This document shows positions 18,087-27,850 of a stretch of DNA of 64,000 nt, piece by piece. A program made the position numbers and the translations under genes. A model generated the notes under the pieces. The model searched no databases and was not told the origin of the DNA. It saw only the letters and a list, made by a program, of their open reading frames with translations. Within the stretch, counting starts at the first letter, position 1, and each line of letters opens with the position of its first letter. The stretch is taken from assembly GCA_017477505.1 (NCBI GenBank), contig JAFUVQ010000015.1, forward strand, positions 1 to 64,000. The letters run 5' to 3'. Source of the DNA: Eubacterium sp. GTDB taxonomy: Bacteria; Bacillota; Clostridia; Lachnospirales; Lachnospiraceae.

Positions 18087-19079
18087 ATGGAACAGAAAAC
18101 AAATATCAATCAGGAAGAATTTAATTACGCCCAGGACGTCATTACCAAGCTTTCAAAGTATTATGACGAAAAGGTTGTAGGTCAGCAGGGACTTAAGCTT
18201 TCACTTATCGCAGGAGTTCTGGCAGATGGCCATATACTTGTTGAGTCCGTTCCGGGACTTGCAAAAACAACAGCTGCCAAAGCTATATCGGATGCGGTTA
18301 ACGGAAAGTTTTCACGTATTCAGTGTACTCCGGACCTTCTTCCGAGTGATATCATAGGAACACAGGTTTACAACCATGTAACAGGTCAGTTTGACACACA
18401 GAAGGGACCTGTATTTGCCAATTTTGTTCTTCTTGATGAGATAAACCGTTCAAGTGCAAAAACTCAGAGTGCCATGCTCGAGGCCATGCAGGAAAGACAG
18501 GTTACAATCGGTGGTGTTACCTACAATATGCCTGATGACGTATTCATCGTTATCGCCACACAGAACCCTATAGAGCAGGAAGGTACATACCTTCTTTCAG
18601 AGGCTCAGACAGACCGTTTCATCATAAAAGAGAAGATTACCTATCCTACTCCTGAAGAGGAAACCGAAATTCTCAACAGAATTGAGTCGGGAGCATTTGT
18701 AAAGACTCCACCTACACTTCTTGTAAGCGACATAGATAATGTGCAGAAGCTGGTTCAGAAGGTATATGCGGATAATTCCATAAAGCAATACATTTCATTT
18801 ATAGTAAATGCAACAAGAAATACTGCAAAAGTACTTCCTGAGGAATACAGCAGATATGTGAGAATGGGTGCCAGCCCTCGTGCTTCCATCGCATTTCTCA
18901 ATGTTGCGAAGGCAGTAGCTCTTATATACGGAAGAACCTATGTTACGCCTGATGATGTCAAGCTCATGAGACATCAGATACTCCGTCACAGAATAGAGCT
19001 TAATTATGCTGCTATAGCAGACAGTATTGAAGTTGAAACTATCATAGATAAGATTGTAGGTTCTGTTCCTACTCCATAA
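18087..19079 (+). CDS. MoxR-family AAA+ ATPase
   Basis: 330-aa chaperone-like ATPase. Walker A is degenerate around VPGLAKTTAAKA, Walker B is VLLDEINRS, and the sensor region has ATQNP. MoxR proteins work with VWA proteins to load metals or remodel complexes. It is first in an operon of DUF58, VWA and TPR genes (Bat-like). AGGAGG at 18075-18080 suits the second of two adjacent ATGs. Same-strand genes follow with little spacing. Confidence 0.92.
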   Translation: MEQKTNINQEEFNYAQDVITKLSKYYDEKVVGQQGLKLSLIAGVLADGHILVESVPGLAKTTAAKAISDAVNGKFSRIQCTPDLLPSDIIGTQVYNHVTGQFDTQKGPVFANFVLLDEINRSSAKTQSAMLEAMQERQVTIGGVTYNMPDDVFIVIATQNPIEQEGTYLLSEAQTDRFIIKEKITYPTPEEETEILNRIESGAFVKTPPTLLVSDIDNVQKLVQKVYADNSIKQYISFIVNATRNTAKVLPEEYSRYVRMGASPRASIAFLNVAKAVALIYGRTYVTPDDVKLMRHQILRHRIELNYAAIADSIEVETIIDKIVGSVPTP

Positions 19080-19090
19080 GAGGGATTTCC

Positions 19091-19966
19091 ATGAATTATG
19101 ATTATCTGACAAAGATAAGAGCATCAGTTGCGCTATACTCCAGCAAGAAGGCTTCGAACCCGCTCTCAGGTGAGTTCAGATCCATCTTCAGGGGCAGAAG
19201 TCTTGACTTCGATGATCTTCGTGAATATGCCTATGGGGATAACGTCAAGGATATTGACTGGAAGGCATCGTCAAAGACGGGCAAGATACTGATCAGAAGA
19301 TATATTGCAGAAAAGAAGCATAATGTTCTATTTGTGTGCGATGGCGGAAGAAGGATGCTGGCGGATACCTCCGAGGGCTCATCCAAGATGGATATAGCTA
19401 TTACGACCCTTGGAACCATAGCATTTCTGATCGACCGTCATGGTGATGATTTTGCCATGATGCACAGTATAGACAAAGGATATGACTTTACTTATTTCCG
19501 TTCGGGAAATGTACATTTTGAGAATATCATGAACCGTTATGCGGAGACCATCAAGCTTGAGCCTAAGTATAATATAGGAGAGGTTCTTGATTACGTTACT
19601 GAAAATATCAGGCGTAATATGGTTCTCTTCGTTATCACCGATATGGCCGGCGTGAGAACCATAGATGAGAAGCTTCTGAAGAAGCTTACTTATAACAGCG
19701 ATGTAATGGTGATTAATATTGATGATGCATATCTGCACGGGGAAAATGTGTATGATATGGACGAGGGAAGATATGCGGATTCGCTGTTCCTTCACAGCAA
19801 TATCCTTTTCAGAGCTGAGGAGAGAAACCGCAGGAAGCATATGGAGGAGGCTGTCGAGCTCTTTAAGAAATACAAAGTCGGGCTTACCTCTATCAGAAAT
19901 GAAGATGAGATAGTTGATAACATAGTTGAGCTTTTCGAAAGGCATAGATATGAAAACATCGGTTAA
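19091..19966 (+). CDS. DUF58 protein
   Basis: 291-aa protein with the DUF58 signature FDDLREYAYGD followed by DIDWKASSKTG and a VWA-like core containing VLFVCDGG. It is the usual partner of MoxR ATPases. No N-terminal membrane helices, unlike longer DUF58 members. It starts 11 bases after the MoxR gene and overlaps the next gene by 17 bases. Precise role unknown. Confidence 0.9.
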   Translation: MNYDYLTKIRASVALYSSKKASNPLSGEFRSIFRGRSLDFDDLREYAYGDNVKDIDWKASSKTGKILIRRYIAEKKHNVLFVCDGGRRMLADTSEGSSKMDIAITTLGTIAFLIDRHGDDFAMMHSIDKGYDFTYFRSGNVHFENIMNRYAETIKLEPKYNIGEVLDYVTENIRRNMVLFVITDMAGVRTIDEKLLKKLTYNSDVMVINIDDAYLHGENVYDMDEGRYADSLFLHSNILFRAEERNRRKHMEEAVELFKKYKVGLTSIRNEDEIVDNIVELFERHRYENIG

Positions 19967-20432
19967 TCTGCAGGACCCATATGCATTTATGATCTGGTGG
20001 ATCATAATCGCCATAGTGGCCGTAATCGTAGCGGTACTTCTGCATCTATGGATTTATAAAAAGCTGAAGCCTCTTCTGAGACGTAAGGATGAGAAGAAGC
20101 CTAAGATACATAAACCGAAGCCGGAAGACCTTATAACCATTAAGAGAAAATACGTTGCTCTTATGAATGATCTTGAAAGAGATGTCATGAGTAACAGGAT
20201 AACAGTCAGACACGGTTATCAGAAAATGAGTAAGACCATCAGAGGTTTTGTTCATGAAGTGACCAGGATAAGAGTACAGGAATATACTCTTTCCGAGATA
20301 AATGAACTTGGGATACCTTCCCTCACAATGTTAATGACAGAATATTATGAGCCTGAGTTTGCCAGATACACGAGAGCAGATATCAGAGCATCAATTAGAA
20401 GAACAAGAGAGGTGATCAGTTCATGGTATTAA
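19950..20432 (+). CDS. Single-span membrane protein of the Bat-like operon
   Basis: 160-aa protein with one membrane helix (about 13-34) and a basic cytoplasmic domain (KPKPEDLITIKRKYVAL...). The start at 19950 lies inside the DUF58 gene; it overlaps the next VWA gene by ten bases. Position matches the small DUF4381-like subunit often found between DUF58 and VWA genes, but similarity is not clear enough to claim it. Confidence 0.75.
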   Translation: MKTSVNLQDPYAFMIWWIIIAIVAVIVAVLLHLWIYKKLKPLLRRKDEKKPKIHKPKPEDLITIKRKYVALMNDLERDVMSNRITVRHGYQKMSKTIRGFVHEVTRIRVQEYTLSEINELGIPSLTMLMTEYYEPEFARYTRADIRASIRRTREVISSWY

Positions 20433-21526
20433 GATATCCTCTTTTCCTTATCATAGGTATACCGGTAGTGGTGTTGCTTATGGCAGCATTACATTTTTTC
20501 AGACAGAAAAGAAGCTTTAAGGGCGGAATAAAGGCCGCGAATACAAAGATAGTAAAAGAGCTTCCCGAATATAAGAAGATTAAGATATTCCAGATTGCCA
20601 TCACCATAGTGATGGAGCTTGCACTTTGTGTTTCACTTATATCTTCACTCTATCTGATGGCCAGACCATCGAAGATTGAAACACTCAATAATGGTGTGAA
20701 AAAGAGGGATATCTTCCTTTGCATGGATGTTTCTTATTCTATCTATGAGCTCAATCTTGAGCTGGTTGATAACCTTGAAGATGTAGTAAGAGGGCTGGAT
20801 GGAGACCGTTTCGGAGTATCCATATACAATACCTCAACAGTGCTCTACGTACCGATGACGGATGATTATGATTTTGTCATCCAGAAGCTGGAGGAGATCA
20901 AAGAGTACTTTGTTCTTCAGGAAGAATATATGTCCGATTTCGGTGACTATGAATATCTGCATGAAATTCCTGAACAGAAGATTGACAGATATTATGAACT
21001 CCGTGAGAAACTGGATTATTATGACGCAGGAACTCTTGTAAATAATATGTCCAAGGGAAGCAGTCTTATAGGTGAAGGACTTGCATCATGTCTTTACAGC
21101 TTCCCGCATATAGAGGACGCCGAGAGAACCAGAATCATCATCATGTCTACGGATAATGACCAGCAGGAGAGAGGAAGACCTCTTCTCGAGCTTCCGGAAG
21201 CCGCAGATATGTGTAAGAAGAACGGAGTTGTAATCTTCGGACTTTTCCCTAACAAAGAAGTATTTACCAACGGCACCACCATAGGTGATTATGATACTGA
21301 GAAGAGTCAGTTCAAGACTGCTGTCGAGAAGACGGGAGGAAAGTTCTATGAGCAGAGCGCAACTCTTACGGTAAGCGACATAGTAAAGGATATACAGGCT
21401 CAGGAAGCTATGGAAGTTGATGAGATAGTGATCAGAAAGTCCATAGATCAGCCAAAGATTCCATTTATTATATTATTCATTTCACTGACTGTATTCTTTA
21501 TAATGGGAGTGATTCTTGTCATATGA
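20423..21526 (+). CDS. VWA-domain membrane protein (BatA-like)
   Basis: 367-aa protein with N-terminal membrane helices (about 4-25 and 55-78), a von Willebrand A domain with MIDAS motif DVSYS in LCMDVSYSIYEL, and a C-terminal membrane helix (about 345-365). This layout matches BatA/BatB proteins, which act with MoxR ATPases at the membrane. It overlaps both neighbours by a few bases, so the subunits are probably made together. Confidence 0.88.
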   Translation: MVLRYPLFLIIGIPVVVLLMAALHFFRQKRSFKGGIKAANTKIVKELPEYKKIKIFQIAITIVMELALCVSLISSLYLMARPSKIETLNNGVKKRDIFLCMDVSYSIYELNLELVDNLEDVVRGLDGDRFGVSIYNTSTVLYVPMTDDYDFVIQKLEEIKEYFVLQEEYMSDFGDYEYLHEIPEQKIDRYYELREKLDYYDAGTLVNNMSKGSSLIGEGLASCLYSFPHIEDAERTRIIIMSTDNDQQERGRPLLELPEAADMCKKNGVVIFGLFPNKEVFTNGTTIGDYDTEKSQFKTAVEKTGGKFYEQSATLTVSDIVKDIQAQEAMEVDEIVIRKSIDQPKIPFIILFISLTVFFIMGVILVI

Positions 21527-22473
21527 TATTTAAGCCGATTCTGCCGGAGATACTCGTTGGGGCAGTGCTGTTCATTATATATGCGGCCCTCAGCTTCGGC
21601 ATTGTAAAAAGAAAGACAAAGTTAATATATAAGCTTTCAGCGATGCTCAGGATATTTGTCATCATGGCACTCTGCTTTGTGATAAATATGAGACCTATGC
21701 GTAAAGAGTACAACATGGATGTGGAAATGAAGAATCTTGATGTGCTCTTCGTGGTGGATACTACCATAAGCATGTGGGCTGAAGATGTAAACGGAAAGCC
21801 GCGTATGGATGCGGTTCAGAAGGACTGCCAGCACATAGTGGATGTACTTGACGGAAGTAACTTCGCACTCATGAGGTTCGATAATAAATCTCAGATACTG
21901 GCTCCGTTTACACAGGACAGCAGCAATGTGCTGGATGCATTTTCAACCATTTCAACGCCGAGCAGGCATTATGCGAAGGGTAGTAATCTGAATGTTGTTG
22001 AAAAGGACCTTGAGGATCTTCTGGTTTCTTCAAATAAGAAAGAAGGAAGAATGACGGTGGTATTTTTCATAAGCGATGGTGAGGTGACGGATGATTCCGA
22101 ACTGATGTCATATGATAAATATGAAAAATACGTCGATGGCGGTGCGGTTCTCGGTTATGGAACAAAGAAGGGCGGCCTTATGAAGGAAGGCTATGGCTAT
22201 ATCAAGGATCCGAGCACGTATCAGGATGCAGTTTCAATCATTGATGAAGATAATCTTCAGAAGATAGCAACGGATATGCAGATAGACTACATTCACATGC
22301 AGAGGACCGGGGATATAGATTATGTCCTTAATACCATCAAGGCTGCCAGCAAGTCCATAATAGACGAGGGCAAGGGCGTAAACTATGAGGACACATATTT
22401 CTGGTATGTGATACCGCTTATACTTCTCCTTCTTGCAGAAGTAGTCATTTATATAAGACGGGGTAGATTATAG
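21523..22473 (+). CDS. VWA-domain membrane protein (BatB-like)
   Basis: 316-aa second VWA protein, starting in an ATGA overlap with the previous stop. N-terminal helices (about 8-28, 38-55), VWA domain with DTTIS in place of the usual DxSxS, and a C-terminal helix (about 293-310). The Thr at the second MIDAS position is conservative. Likely partner of the preceding VWA protein. Confidence 0.87.
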   Translation: MIFKPILPEILVGAVLFIIYAALSFGIVKRKTKLIYKLSAMLRIFVIMALCFVINMRPMRKEYNMDVEMKNLDVLFVVDTTISMWAEDVNGKPRMDAVQKDCQHIVDVLDGSNFALMRFDNKSQILAPFTQDSSNVLDAFSTISTPSRHYAKGSNLNVVEKDLEDLLVSSNKKEGRMTVVFFISDGEVTDDSELMSYDKYEKYVDGGAVLGYGTKKGGLMKEGYGYIKDPSTYQDAVSIIDEDNLQKIATDMQIDYIHMQRTGDIDYVLNTIKAASKSIIDEGKGVNYEDTYFWYVIPLILLLLAEVVIYIRRGRL

Positions 22474-22476
22474 GAT

Positions 22477-23349
22477 ATGAAGAAAGAAAAAAAGAAGAAG
22501 GCTGAAAACTCTATAGGCAATAATGATGCCGAAAAGAGAATATTCGGTTTTATAGATACCGGCGCCGAGGCACGGCATACCCTTCTTGTTGTTGATATTG
22601 CCTGCACGGTGATTCTGATACTGGCCATCATGCTGGTTGCGAGATTCATCATGAACCAGGTATTTCTTTCCAAGTACAACAAAGGAAAGTATGATTCCGG
22701 CATAGAATCCGTGCTGAAATACGGAAATATAAATGAGGGGTATCTTCCTTACTACAACTCCGGTAATCAGCATTATAAAAATGAAGAGTATGACGAGGCT
22801 ATCGTTGATTATGAGCGTGCACTTACATATTACATTCCTGAAGGCAAGGAATGCGATATACGTGTGAATCTCGCTCTTGCAATGCTTCAGAAGATTGATT
22901 TTGATCATATCGATACCGAGAATGAAAAGGAAGTAAAGAAGGTCATAAGCCAGCTTCTTGCTGCCAGAGAAGTTCTTACGGAAGTGGGCTGTGCCGATCC
23001 TCAGGGAACTGACGGTCATGACGAGGATGCCGAACAGCTTAAGCAGGATATCGATAAGATGATTCAGGAGCTTCAGCAGTATCTGGATGAGGAAGATCAG
23101 GACGATAATCAGGACCAGCAGGATCAGCAGGATCAACAGGATGATCAGCAGAACCAGCAGCAGAATCAGCAGAATCAGTCCCAGAGAGAAAAGGAAGTCC
23201 AGGAGCAGCTTGAGAAACAGAAGCAGGAAAACCTTCAGGAAAGAAATGAAACCCAGAACACCTTCAATGAGCAGGGCAAAAACCCTAACGGCGGTGGCGA
23301 AGAAGGAGAAGGTGAAGGCGGTGGCGAATGGAATGGAAAAACATGGTAA
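22477..23349 (+). CDS. TPR protein with Gln-rich tail (BatC-like)
   Basis: 290-aa protein with one membrane helix (about 38-62), a TPR motif (YYNSGNQHYKNEEYDEAIVDYERAL split around residues 90-115) and a long low-complexity Gln/Asp/Asn-rich segment (about 200-260). Helix plus TPR matches BatC. The Gln-rich tract is encoded by repeated CAGGATCAGCAG-like units and may vary in length. Last gene of the Bat-like operon. Confidence 0.82.
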   Translation: MKKEKKKKAENSIGNNDAEKRIFGFIDTGAEARHTLLVVDIACTVILILAIMLVARFIMNQVFLSKYNKGKYDSGIESVLKYGNINEGYLPYYNSGNQHYKNEEYDEAIVDYERALTYYIPEGKECDIRVNLALAMLQKIDFDHIDTENEKEVKKVISQLLAAREVLTEVGCADPQGTDGHDEDAEQLKQDIDKMIQELQQYLDEEDQDDNQDQQDQQDQQDDQQNQQQNQQNQSQREKEVQEQLEKQKQENLQERNETQNTFNEQGKNPNGGGEEGEGEGGGEWNGKTW

Positions 23350-23421
23350 TGCCACTTGTTAATGATGAATGTTTAATATATAATGTGGTAGTCATCTATT
23401 GACGAAAAGGAGGTTAAAAAG

Positions 23422-24390
23422 ATGAACAGAGCTTATCTTAAAGAGCGAGGCAAGGCTGCATTCAAGAATAATTACTGGTTCTGCGTACTTGTGGCTCTCA
23501 TTACCGGAGTTGCAACAGGAAGTTCCGGCGGAGGTGCCGGCAGTAGCAGCAGCAGTAATCTGCAGCAGTCAATGCAGAATATGGATATCAGCCGTGAACA
23601 GGCAATGGGTATCTTAATCGGAATTATGGTGACAGCACTTCTCATCTCACTTGTTGCTTTTGCTGTAAAGATATTTGCGCTTAATCCGCTTCTTGTCGGA
23701 TGCCGCAGATTCTGGGCTGTTAACTCAATTACAAAAGCAGGTATGGGTGAACTCGGATGGGGCTTCAAGAACGGTCATTACAAGAATGTTATGAAGACTA
23801 TGTTCATGAAAGATCTTTTCATTTTCCTGTGGTCATTGCTTTTCATTATTCCGGGTATCATCAAGACATATGAATACTATATGGTTGATTATATTCTTAC
23901 TGAAAATCCGGATATGGACTGGCATGATGCTCTTGAGCAGAGTAAGCAGATGATGTATGGAAACAAGTTCGATACATTTATACTTGAACTTTCATTCTTT
24001 GGCTGGGCACTTCTCGGAGTGTTAACCTGTGGAATTCTTCTGATATTCTATGTTAATCCATATATGCTCGCAACATTTGCCGAGCTTTACCATAGTTTAA
24101 GAGGACCTGGATACAATCCTGGCGGAAACTATGTTGTTAATGGTCCTTCAGGTTTTGCAAATGACCCGAGATATGGTTACAATCCTGATCAGCAGGCTCA
24201 GCCTGCACAGCAGCCGGGTTATTATGATCCTTCAACAGGTGAGAGAGTTGTAATGACTCCTCAGCAGCCTCAGGATCAGGGATATTATGATCCGAGTCAG
24301 GGACAGGGATATTATGATCCTAACCAGGGACAGGGATATTACGATCCTAACCAGGGACAGGGTTATGATCCGAACAACCCATATGTATAA
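23422..24390 (+). CDS. DUF975 membrane protein with YYDP repeats
   Basis: 322-aa polytopic protein of the DUF975 family. It opens with the family start (KERGKAAFKNNYW), has a Gly/Ser-rich loop and four to six membrane helices, and ends in a repetitive cytoplasmic or surface tail of QGYYDPNQG units. The 24-bp units around 24284-24375 are nearly identical, so copy number may change. RBS AGGAGG upstream; terminator downstream. Function unknown. Confidence 0.88.
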   Translation: MNRAYLKERGKAAFKNNYWFCVLVALITGVATGSSGGGAGSSSSSNLQQSMQNMDISREQAMGILIGIMVTALLISLVAFAVKIFALNPLLVGCRRFWAVNSITKAGMGELGWGFKNGHYKNVMKTMFMKDLFIFLWSLLFIIPGIIKTYEYYMVDYILTENPDMDWHDALEQSKQMMYGNKFDTFILELSFFGWALLGVLTCGILLIFYVNPYMLATFAELYHSLRGPGYNPGGNYVVNGPSGFANDPRYGYNPDQQAQPAQQPGYYDPSTGERVVMTPQQPQDQGYYDPSQGQGYYDPNQGQGYYDPNQGQGYDPNNPYV

Positions 24391-24433
24391 TCCTTACTGA
24401 TTTATTTCGTGAGGAAATAATTAAAACTATTTG

Positions 24434-24468
24434 AGCGGTAGGCTGTAAATCAACCTGCCGCTTTTGTT
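24434..24468 (+). terminator. Terminator after the DUF975 gene
   Basis: GCGGTAGG / CCTGCCGC stem (one G-T pair), loop of eleven bases, then TTTTGTT. A second weak palindrome (CGCTTTTGTT...AACAAAAGGCG) overlaps its 3' side. Confidence 0.75.
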
Positions 24469-24512
24469 GAACAAAAGGCGATTTAGACTATATTAAAGAA
24501 TGGAGGCGGCTT

Positions 24513-25049
24513 ATGAATATCTGGCATGATATTGATGACAGTAGGATTTTCCCTACGGACTTTATTTCTGTAATAGAGATAAGCAGGGGCAGCGGCATGA
24601 AGTATGAGCTTGACAAAGAGACCGGTATGCTCATGCTTGACAGAGTGCTTTATACTGCGACACATTATCCGGCAAACTATGGTTTTATTCCGAGAACTCT
24701 CGGCGATGATCACGACCCGCTTGATGTTCTGGTTCTCTGTTCCGAGAATATCAGGCCTCTGACTTTGGTCCGTTCATATCCGATAGGAGTGCTCCGAATG
24801 CTTGACAGCGGTCTCGGTGATGAGAAGATAATAGCAGTTCCATACGGAGATCCTACCTATAACTGCTATACCGATATATCTGAGCTGCCCAAGCATATAT
24901 TTGATGAAATTCAGCATTTCTTCACTGTCTACAAAAACCTTGAGGGCAAAGAAACACAGGTTGATGATGTTCAGAATGCCGTGGAAGCTGTCGGCGTGAT
25001 CGAACATTGTATAGAAAATTACAAGAAAAAGTATGGAGGAAATGAATAA
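24513..25049 (+). CDS. ppa: Inorganic pyrophosphatase, soluble family I
   Basis: 178-aa cytosolic enzyme hydrolysing pyrophosphate. The acidic signature DDHDPLDVLV (residues 69-78) and the YPANYGFIP substrate segment are present. Family I pyrophosphatases use Mg2+. RBS GGAGG upstream. The stop directly abuts the pyrB start, so it is probably co-transcribed with pyrBI, removing pyrophosphate from nucleotide synthesis. Confidence 0.95.
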   Translation: MNIWHDIDDSRIFPTDFISVIEISRGSGMKYELDKETGMLMLDRVLYTATHYPANYGFIPRTLGDDHDPLDVLVLCSENIRPLTLVRSYPIGVLRMLDSGLGDEKIIAVPYGDPTYNCYTDISELPKHIFDEIQHFFTVYKNLEGKETQVDDVQNAVEAVGVIEHCIENYKKKYGGNE

Positions 25050-25964
25050 ATGAGACATCTTATAGATCCTATGGATCTCTCAGTGGAAGAGTTGGATGAG
25101 ATCCTTGCACTTGCACAGGATATCATTAAGGATAAAGACAAATATGCGGAGACCTGCAAGCGTAAAAAGATAGCGACTCTTTTTTATGAGCCAAGTACCA
25201 GAACCAGACTGAGCTTTGAATCGGCTATGATAGAACTGGGCGGTTCTGTTATAGGTTTTTCCGAGGCATCATCCTCATCGGTTTCAAAAGGAGAGAGTAT
25301 TGAGGATACGGTAAGGGTTGTAGGCTGTTTTGCAGACATAATCGCAATGAGACATCCGAACGAGGGCGCACCGCTCCTTGCATCCATGTATTCACCTGTT
25401 CCCATCATAAATGCGGGAGACGGCGGACACAATCATCCTACACAGACTCTTACAGACCTGCTTACCATACTTCGTGAGAAGGGAAGACTCTCCGATATGA
25501 CTATAGGCTTCTGCGGAGACCTTAAGTTCGGCAGGACAGTACATTCACTTGTTAAGGCAATGTCAAGGTACAGCGGCATTAAATTTGTATTTATTTCTCC
25601 TAAAGAACTGAAGATTCCGGAGTATCTTCTTTCTGAAGTGGTTGAGCCAGCGGGAATACCTTATGAAGAGGTTACAAGTCTCGAGGATGCAATGCCGGAT
25701 CTGGATATGCTTTATATGACCAGAGTACAGAGAGAACGTTTCTTCAATGAGGCTGATTATGTAAGACTCAAAGATACCTACATACTTGATGATAAAAAAC
25801 TTATTCCTGCAAAGAAGGATATGGTTATACTTCATCCGCTTCCACGTGTAAATGAAATAAGCGTGACGGTGGATAAAGATCCAAGAGCGGCATATTTCAG
25901 ACAGGTACTGAACGGAAAGTATGTAAGGATGGCACTTATACTCAAGCTGCTTGAGCTTATGTAA
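25050..25964 (+). CDS. pyrB: Aspartate carbamoyltransferase catalytic subunit
   Basis: 304-aa enzyme of de novo pyrimidine synthesis, condensing carbamoyl phosphate with aspartate. Carbamoyl-phosphate motif [12 protein letters not shown] (about 48-59), the SSSVSKGES loop and HPLPRVNEI near the C-terminus are intact. Followed 25 bases later by pyrI, so the enzyme is of the allosteric PyrBI type. No PyrR attenuator is visible upstream because ppa directly precedes it. Confidence 0.97.
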   Translation: MRHLIDPMDLSVEELDEILALAQDIIKDKDKYAETCKRKKIATLFYEPSTRTRLSFESAMIELGGSVIGFSEASSSSVSKGESIEDTVRVVGCFADIIAMRHPNEGAPLLASMYSPVPIINAGDGGHNHPTQTLTDLLTILREKGRLSDMTIGFCGDLKFGRTVHSLVKAMSRYSGIKFVFISPKELKIPEYLLSEVVEPAGIPYEEVTSLEDAMPDLDMLYMTRVQRERFFNEADYVRLKDTYILDDKKLIPAKKDMVILHPLPRVNEISVTVDKDPRAAYFRQVLNGKYVRMALILKLLELM

Positions 25965-25989
25965 AATGAATAGATGGGAGAGATAAGTC

Positions 25990-26403
25990 ATGAAGATTGA
26001 CAGTATTCAGAACGGAATAGTTCTTGATCATATAACGGCCGGTAAGGCTATGCAGATATATAAGGATCTGGGTCTGGGAGACCTTGACTGCAGCGTGGCT
26101 CTGATTCAGAATGTCAAGTCCGGAAAGATGGGCAAGAAAGACATCATCAAGATAGATATGTCTTATGACATAAATCTTGATGTAATAGGATATATAGATC
26201 CGGATATCACAGTCAGTATCATTAAGGATGGAGAGACCATAGAGAAGAAGAAAGTGGATCTTCCCAGAGAACTGGTGAATATTAAGAAATGCCGTAATCC
26301 AAGATGCATTACGGCAATCGAGCCGGGGATTCCGCACATCTTTAAATTGACTGATGAGAAGAACAGAGTCTATAGATGCATATACTGTGAAGCAGATAAA
26401 TAG
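25990..26403 (+). CDS. pyrI: Aspartate carbamoyltransferase regulatory subunit
   Basis: 137-aa subunit. The N-terminal allosteric domain starts with IQNGIVLDHI, and the C-terminal zinc domain has four cysteines (CRNPRC and CIYC) that bind Zn and contact PyrB. Length is close to the usual 150, slightly short at the N-terminus. RBS GGGAG upstream. Last gene of the ppa-pyrB-pyrI operon; no strong hairpin terminator seen before the murA promoter. Confidence 0.95.
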   Translation: MKIDSIQNGIVLDHITAGKAMQIYKDLGLGDLDCSVALIQNVKSGKMGKKDIIKIDMSYDINLDVIGYIDPDITVSIIKDGETIEKKKVDLPRELVNIKKCRNPRCITAIEPGIPHIFKLTDEKNRVYRCIYCEADK

Positions 26404-26443
26404 CAGCTCATTTGACACTTGTAACACTTTTGTAACAAAGTTG

Positions 26444-26472
26444 TTTACTAAGAAAGTCTTTTGTGTTATAAT
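26444..26472 (+). promoter_or_regulatory. Promoter of murA
   Basis: TTTACT (26444-26449) and TATAAT (26467-26472) with a 17-base spacer, about 60 bases before the murA start. Sigma-A type by appearance. Confidence 0.6.
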
Positions 26473-26531
26473 TCTACGGATTAGGTCATAGGATAATTAA
26501 GAAATTCTTAATACATTAGGAGCCGTGTTAA

Positions 26532-27836
26532 ATGGAACAGTATGTGATTAAGGGCGGTAAACCGCTTGAGGGAGAAGTGGTTATCGCCGGAGCAAAGAAT
26601 GCCGCACTCGGCATACTTGCTGCTACAGTCATGACAGATGATGTCTGTATCATTGAAAATGTACCATTTGTAAGTGATACAAGGACACTTCTTAAAGCAA
26701 TAGAGAATATAGGTGCAACAGTAGAGTATCTTGACAGACATACAGTTAAGATATGTGCAGGTGGAATACACTCGGATGAGAACCTTTCTGTTGACGATGA
26801 ATATATAAGAAGAATAAGGGCGTCTTACTATCTGATAGGAGCGCTCCTTGGTAAGTTTAAGTACGCAGACGTAGCCCTTCCGGGAGGATGTGATATAGGT
26901 GCAAGACCTATAGATCTCCATATCAAGGGTTTTGAGAAGCTTGGTGCTGATGTCAGTATCATAAGCGGCGGTAAGATAGTAGCTAAGGCTGAGAGACTTA
27001 TAGGCTCTCACATCTATCTTGATACCGTTTCAGTTGGTGCGACCATTAACATCATGCTTGCTGCTGTTCTTGCAGAAGGCAAGACGACTATCGAGAATGC
27101 AGCCAAGGAACCGCACATAGTTGATGTTGCCAACTTCCTGAACTCAATGGGAGCAAATATCAAGGGTGCAGGTACTGACGTCATCCGAATAAGAGGAGTT
27201 GCGAGACTGCATGGTTCAGAGTACTCCATAATTCCGGATCAGATTGAGGCCGGAACCTTTATGGCAATGGCAGTTGCCACAAGAGGTAATATACTTATAA
27301 AGAATGTTATTCCGAAGCATTTAGAGTCAATCTCTTCAAAGTTCACTGAGATGGGCGCTAAGGTTATCGAATATGATGACAGTGTCAGGGTTATGGCTGA
27401 CGGAGAACTGAAGTCTACGCATATCAAGACACTTCCTTATCCGGGATTTCCTACGGATATGCAGGCACAGATGGCTGTGACACTCGCTCTTTCAACAGGT
27501 ACGAGTATCGTAACGGAAAGTATATTTGAGAATCGTTTCAGATATGTATCCGAGCTTAACAAGATGGGTGCAGGCATAAGGGTTGAAGGCAATACTGCCA
27601 TCATCAGCGGGGTGCCGAGATTTACGGGAGCCATGCTTACCGCATCGGATCTAAGAGCCGGTGCAGCACTTGTTATAGCGGGGCTTGCAGCTGACGGATA
27701 TACTTATATTGATGAGATCAGATATGTACTCCGCGGATATGAAGATTTTGATGAAAAAATCAGAAATCTCGGCGGCGAGATTGAGATAGCTGAATCCGAA
27801 GAGGATATTACGAGATTTAAACTTAAGGTTGTTTAG
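26532..27836 (+). CDS. murA: UDP-GlcNAc 1-carboxyvinyltransferase
   Basis: 434-aa enzyme of the first committed step of peptidoglycan synthesis. PEP-reactive Cys120 is in [14 protein letters not shown], so fosfomycin sensitivity is expected from this residue alone. The N-terminal [10 protein letters not shown] motif and C-terminal [17 protein letters not shown] are conserved. Which of the two clostridial MurA paralogues it represents cannot be told here. Confidence 0.95.
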   Translation: MEQYVIKGGKPLEGEVVIAGAKNAALGILAATVMTDDVCIIENVPFVSDTRTLLKAIENIGATVEYLDRHTVKICAGGIHSDENLSVDDEYIRRIRASYYLIGALLGKFKYADVALPGGCDIGARPIDLHIKGFEKLGADVSIISGGKIVAKAERLIGSHIYLDTVSVGATINIMLAAVLAEGKTTIENAAKEPHIVDVANFLNSMGANIKGAGTDVIRIRGVARLHGSEYSIIPDQIEAGTFMAMAVATRGNILIKNVIPKHLESISSKFTEMGAKVIEYDDSVRVMADGELKSTHIKTLPYPGFPTDMQAQMAVTLALSTGTSIVTESIFENRFRYVSELNKMGAGIRVEGNTAIISGVPRFTGAMLTASDLRAGAALVIAGLAADGYTYIDEIRYVLRGYEDFDEKIRNLGGEIEIAESEEDITRFKLKVV

Positions 27837-27850
27837 GGGGTATTTAAAGT

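Noticed and set aside
22468..23355. Long hydrophobic minus-strand frame opposite the TPR gene
   Set aside because: It is the complement of the Gln/Asp/Lys-rich coding sequence; codon pattern and operon context favour the plus strand.
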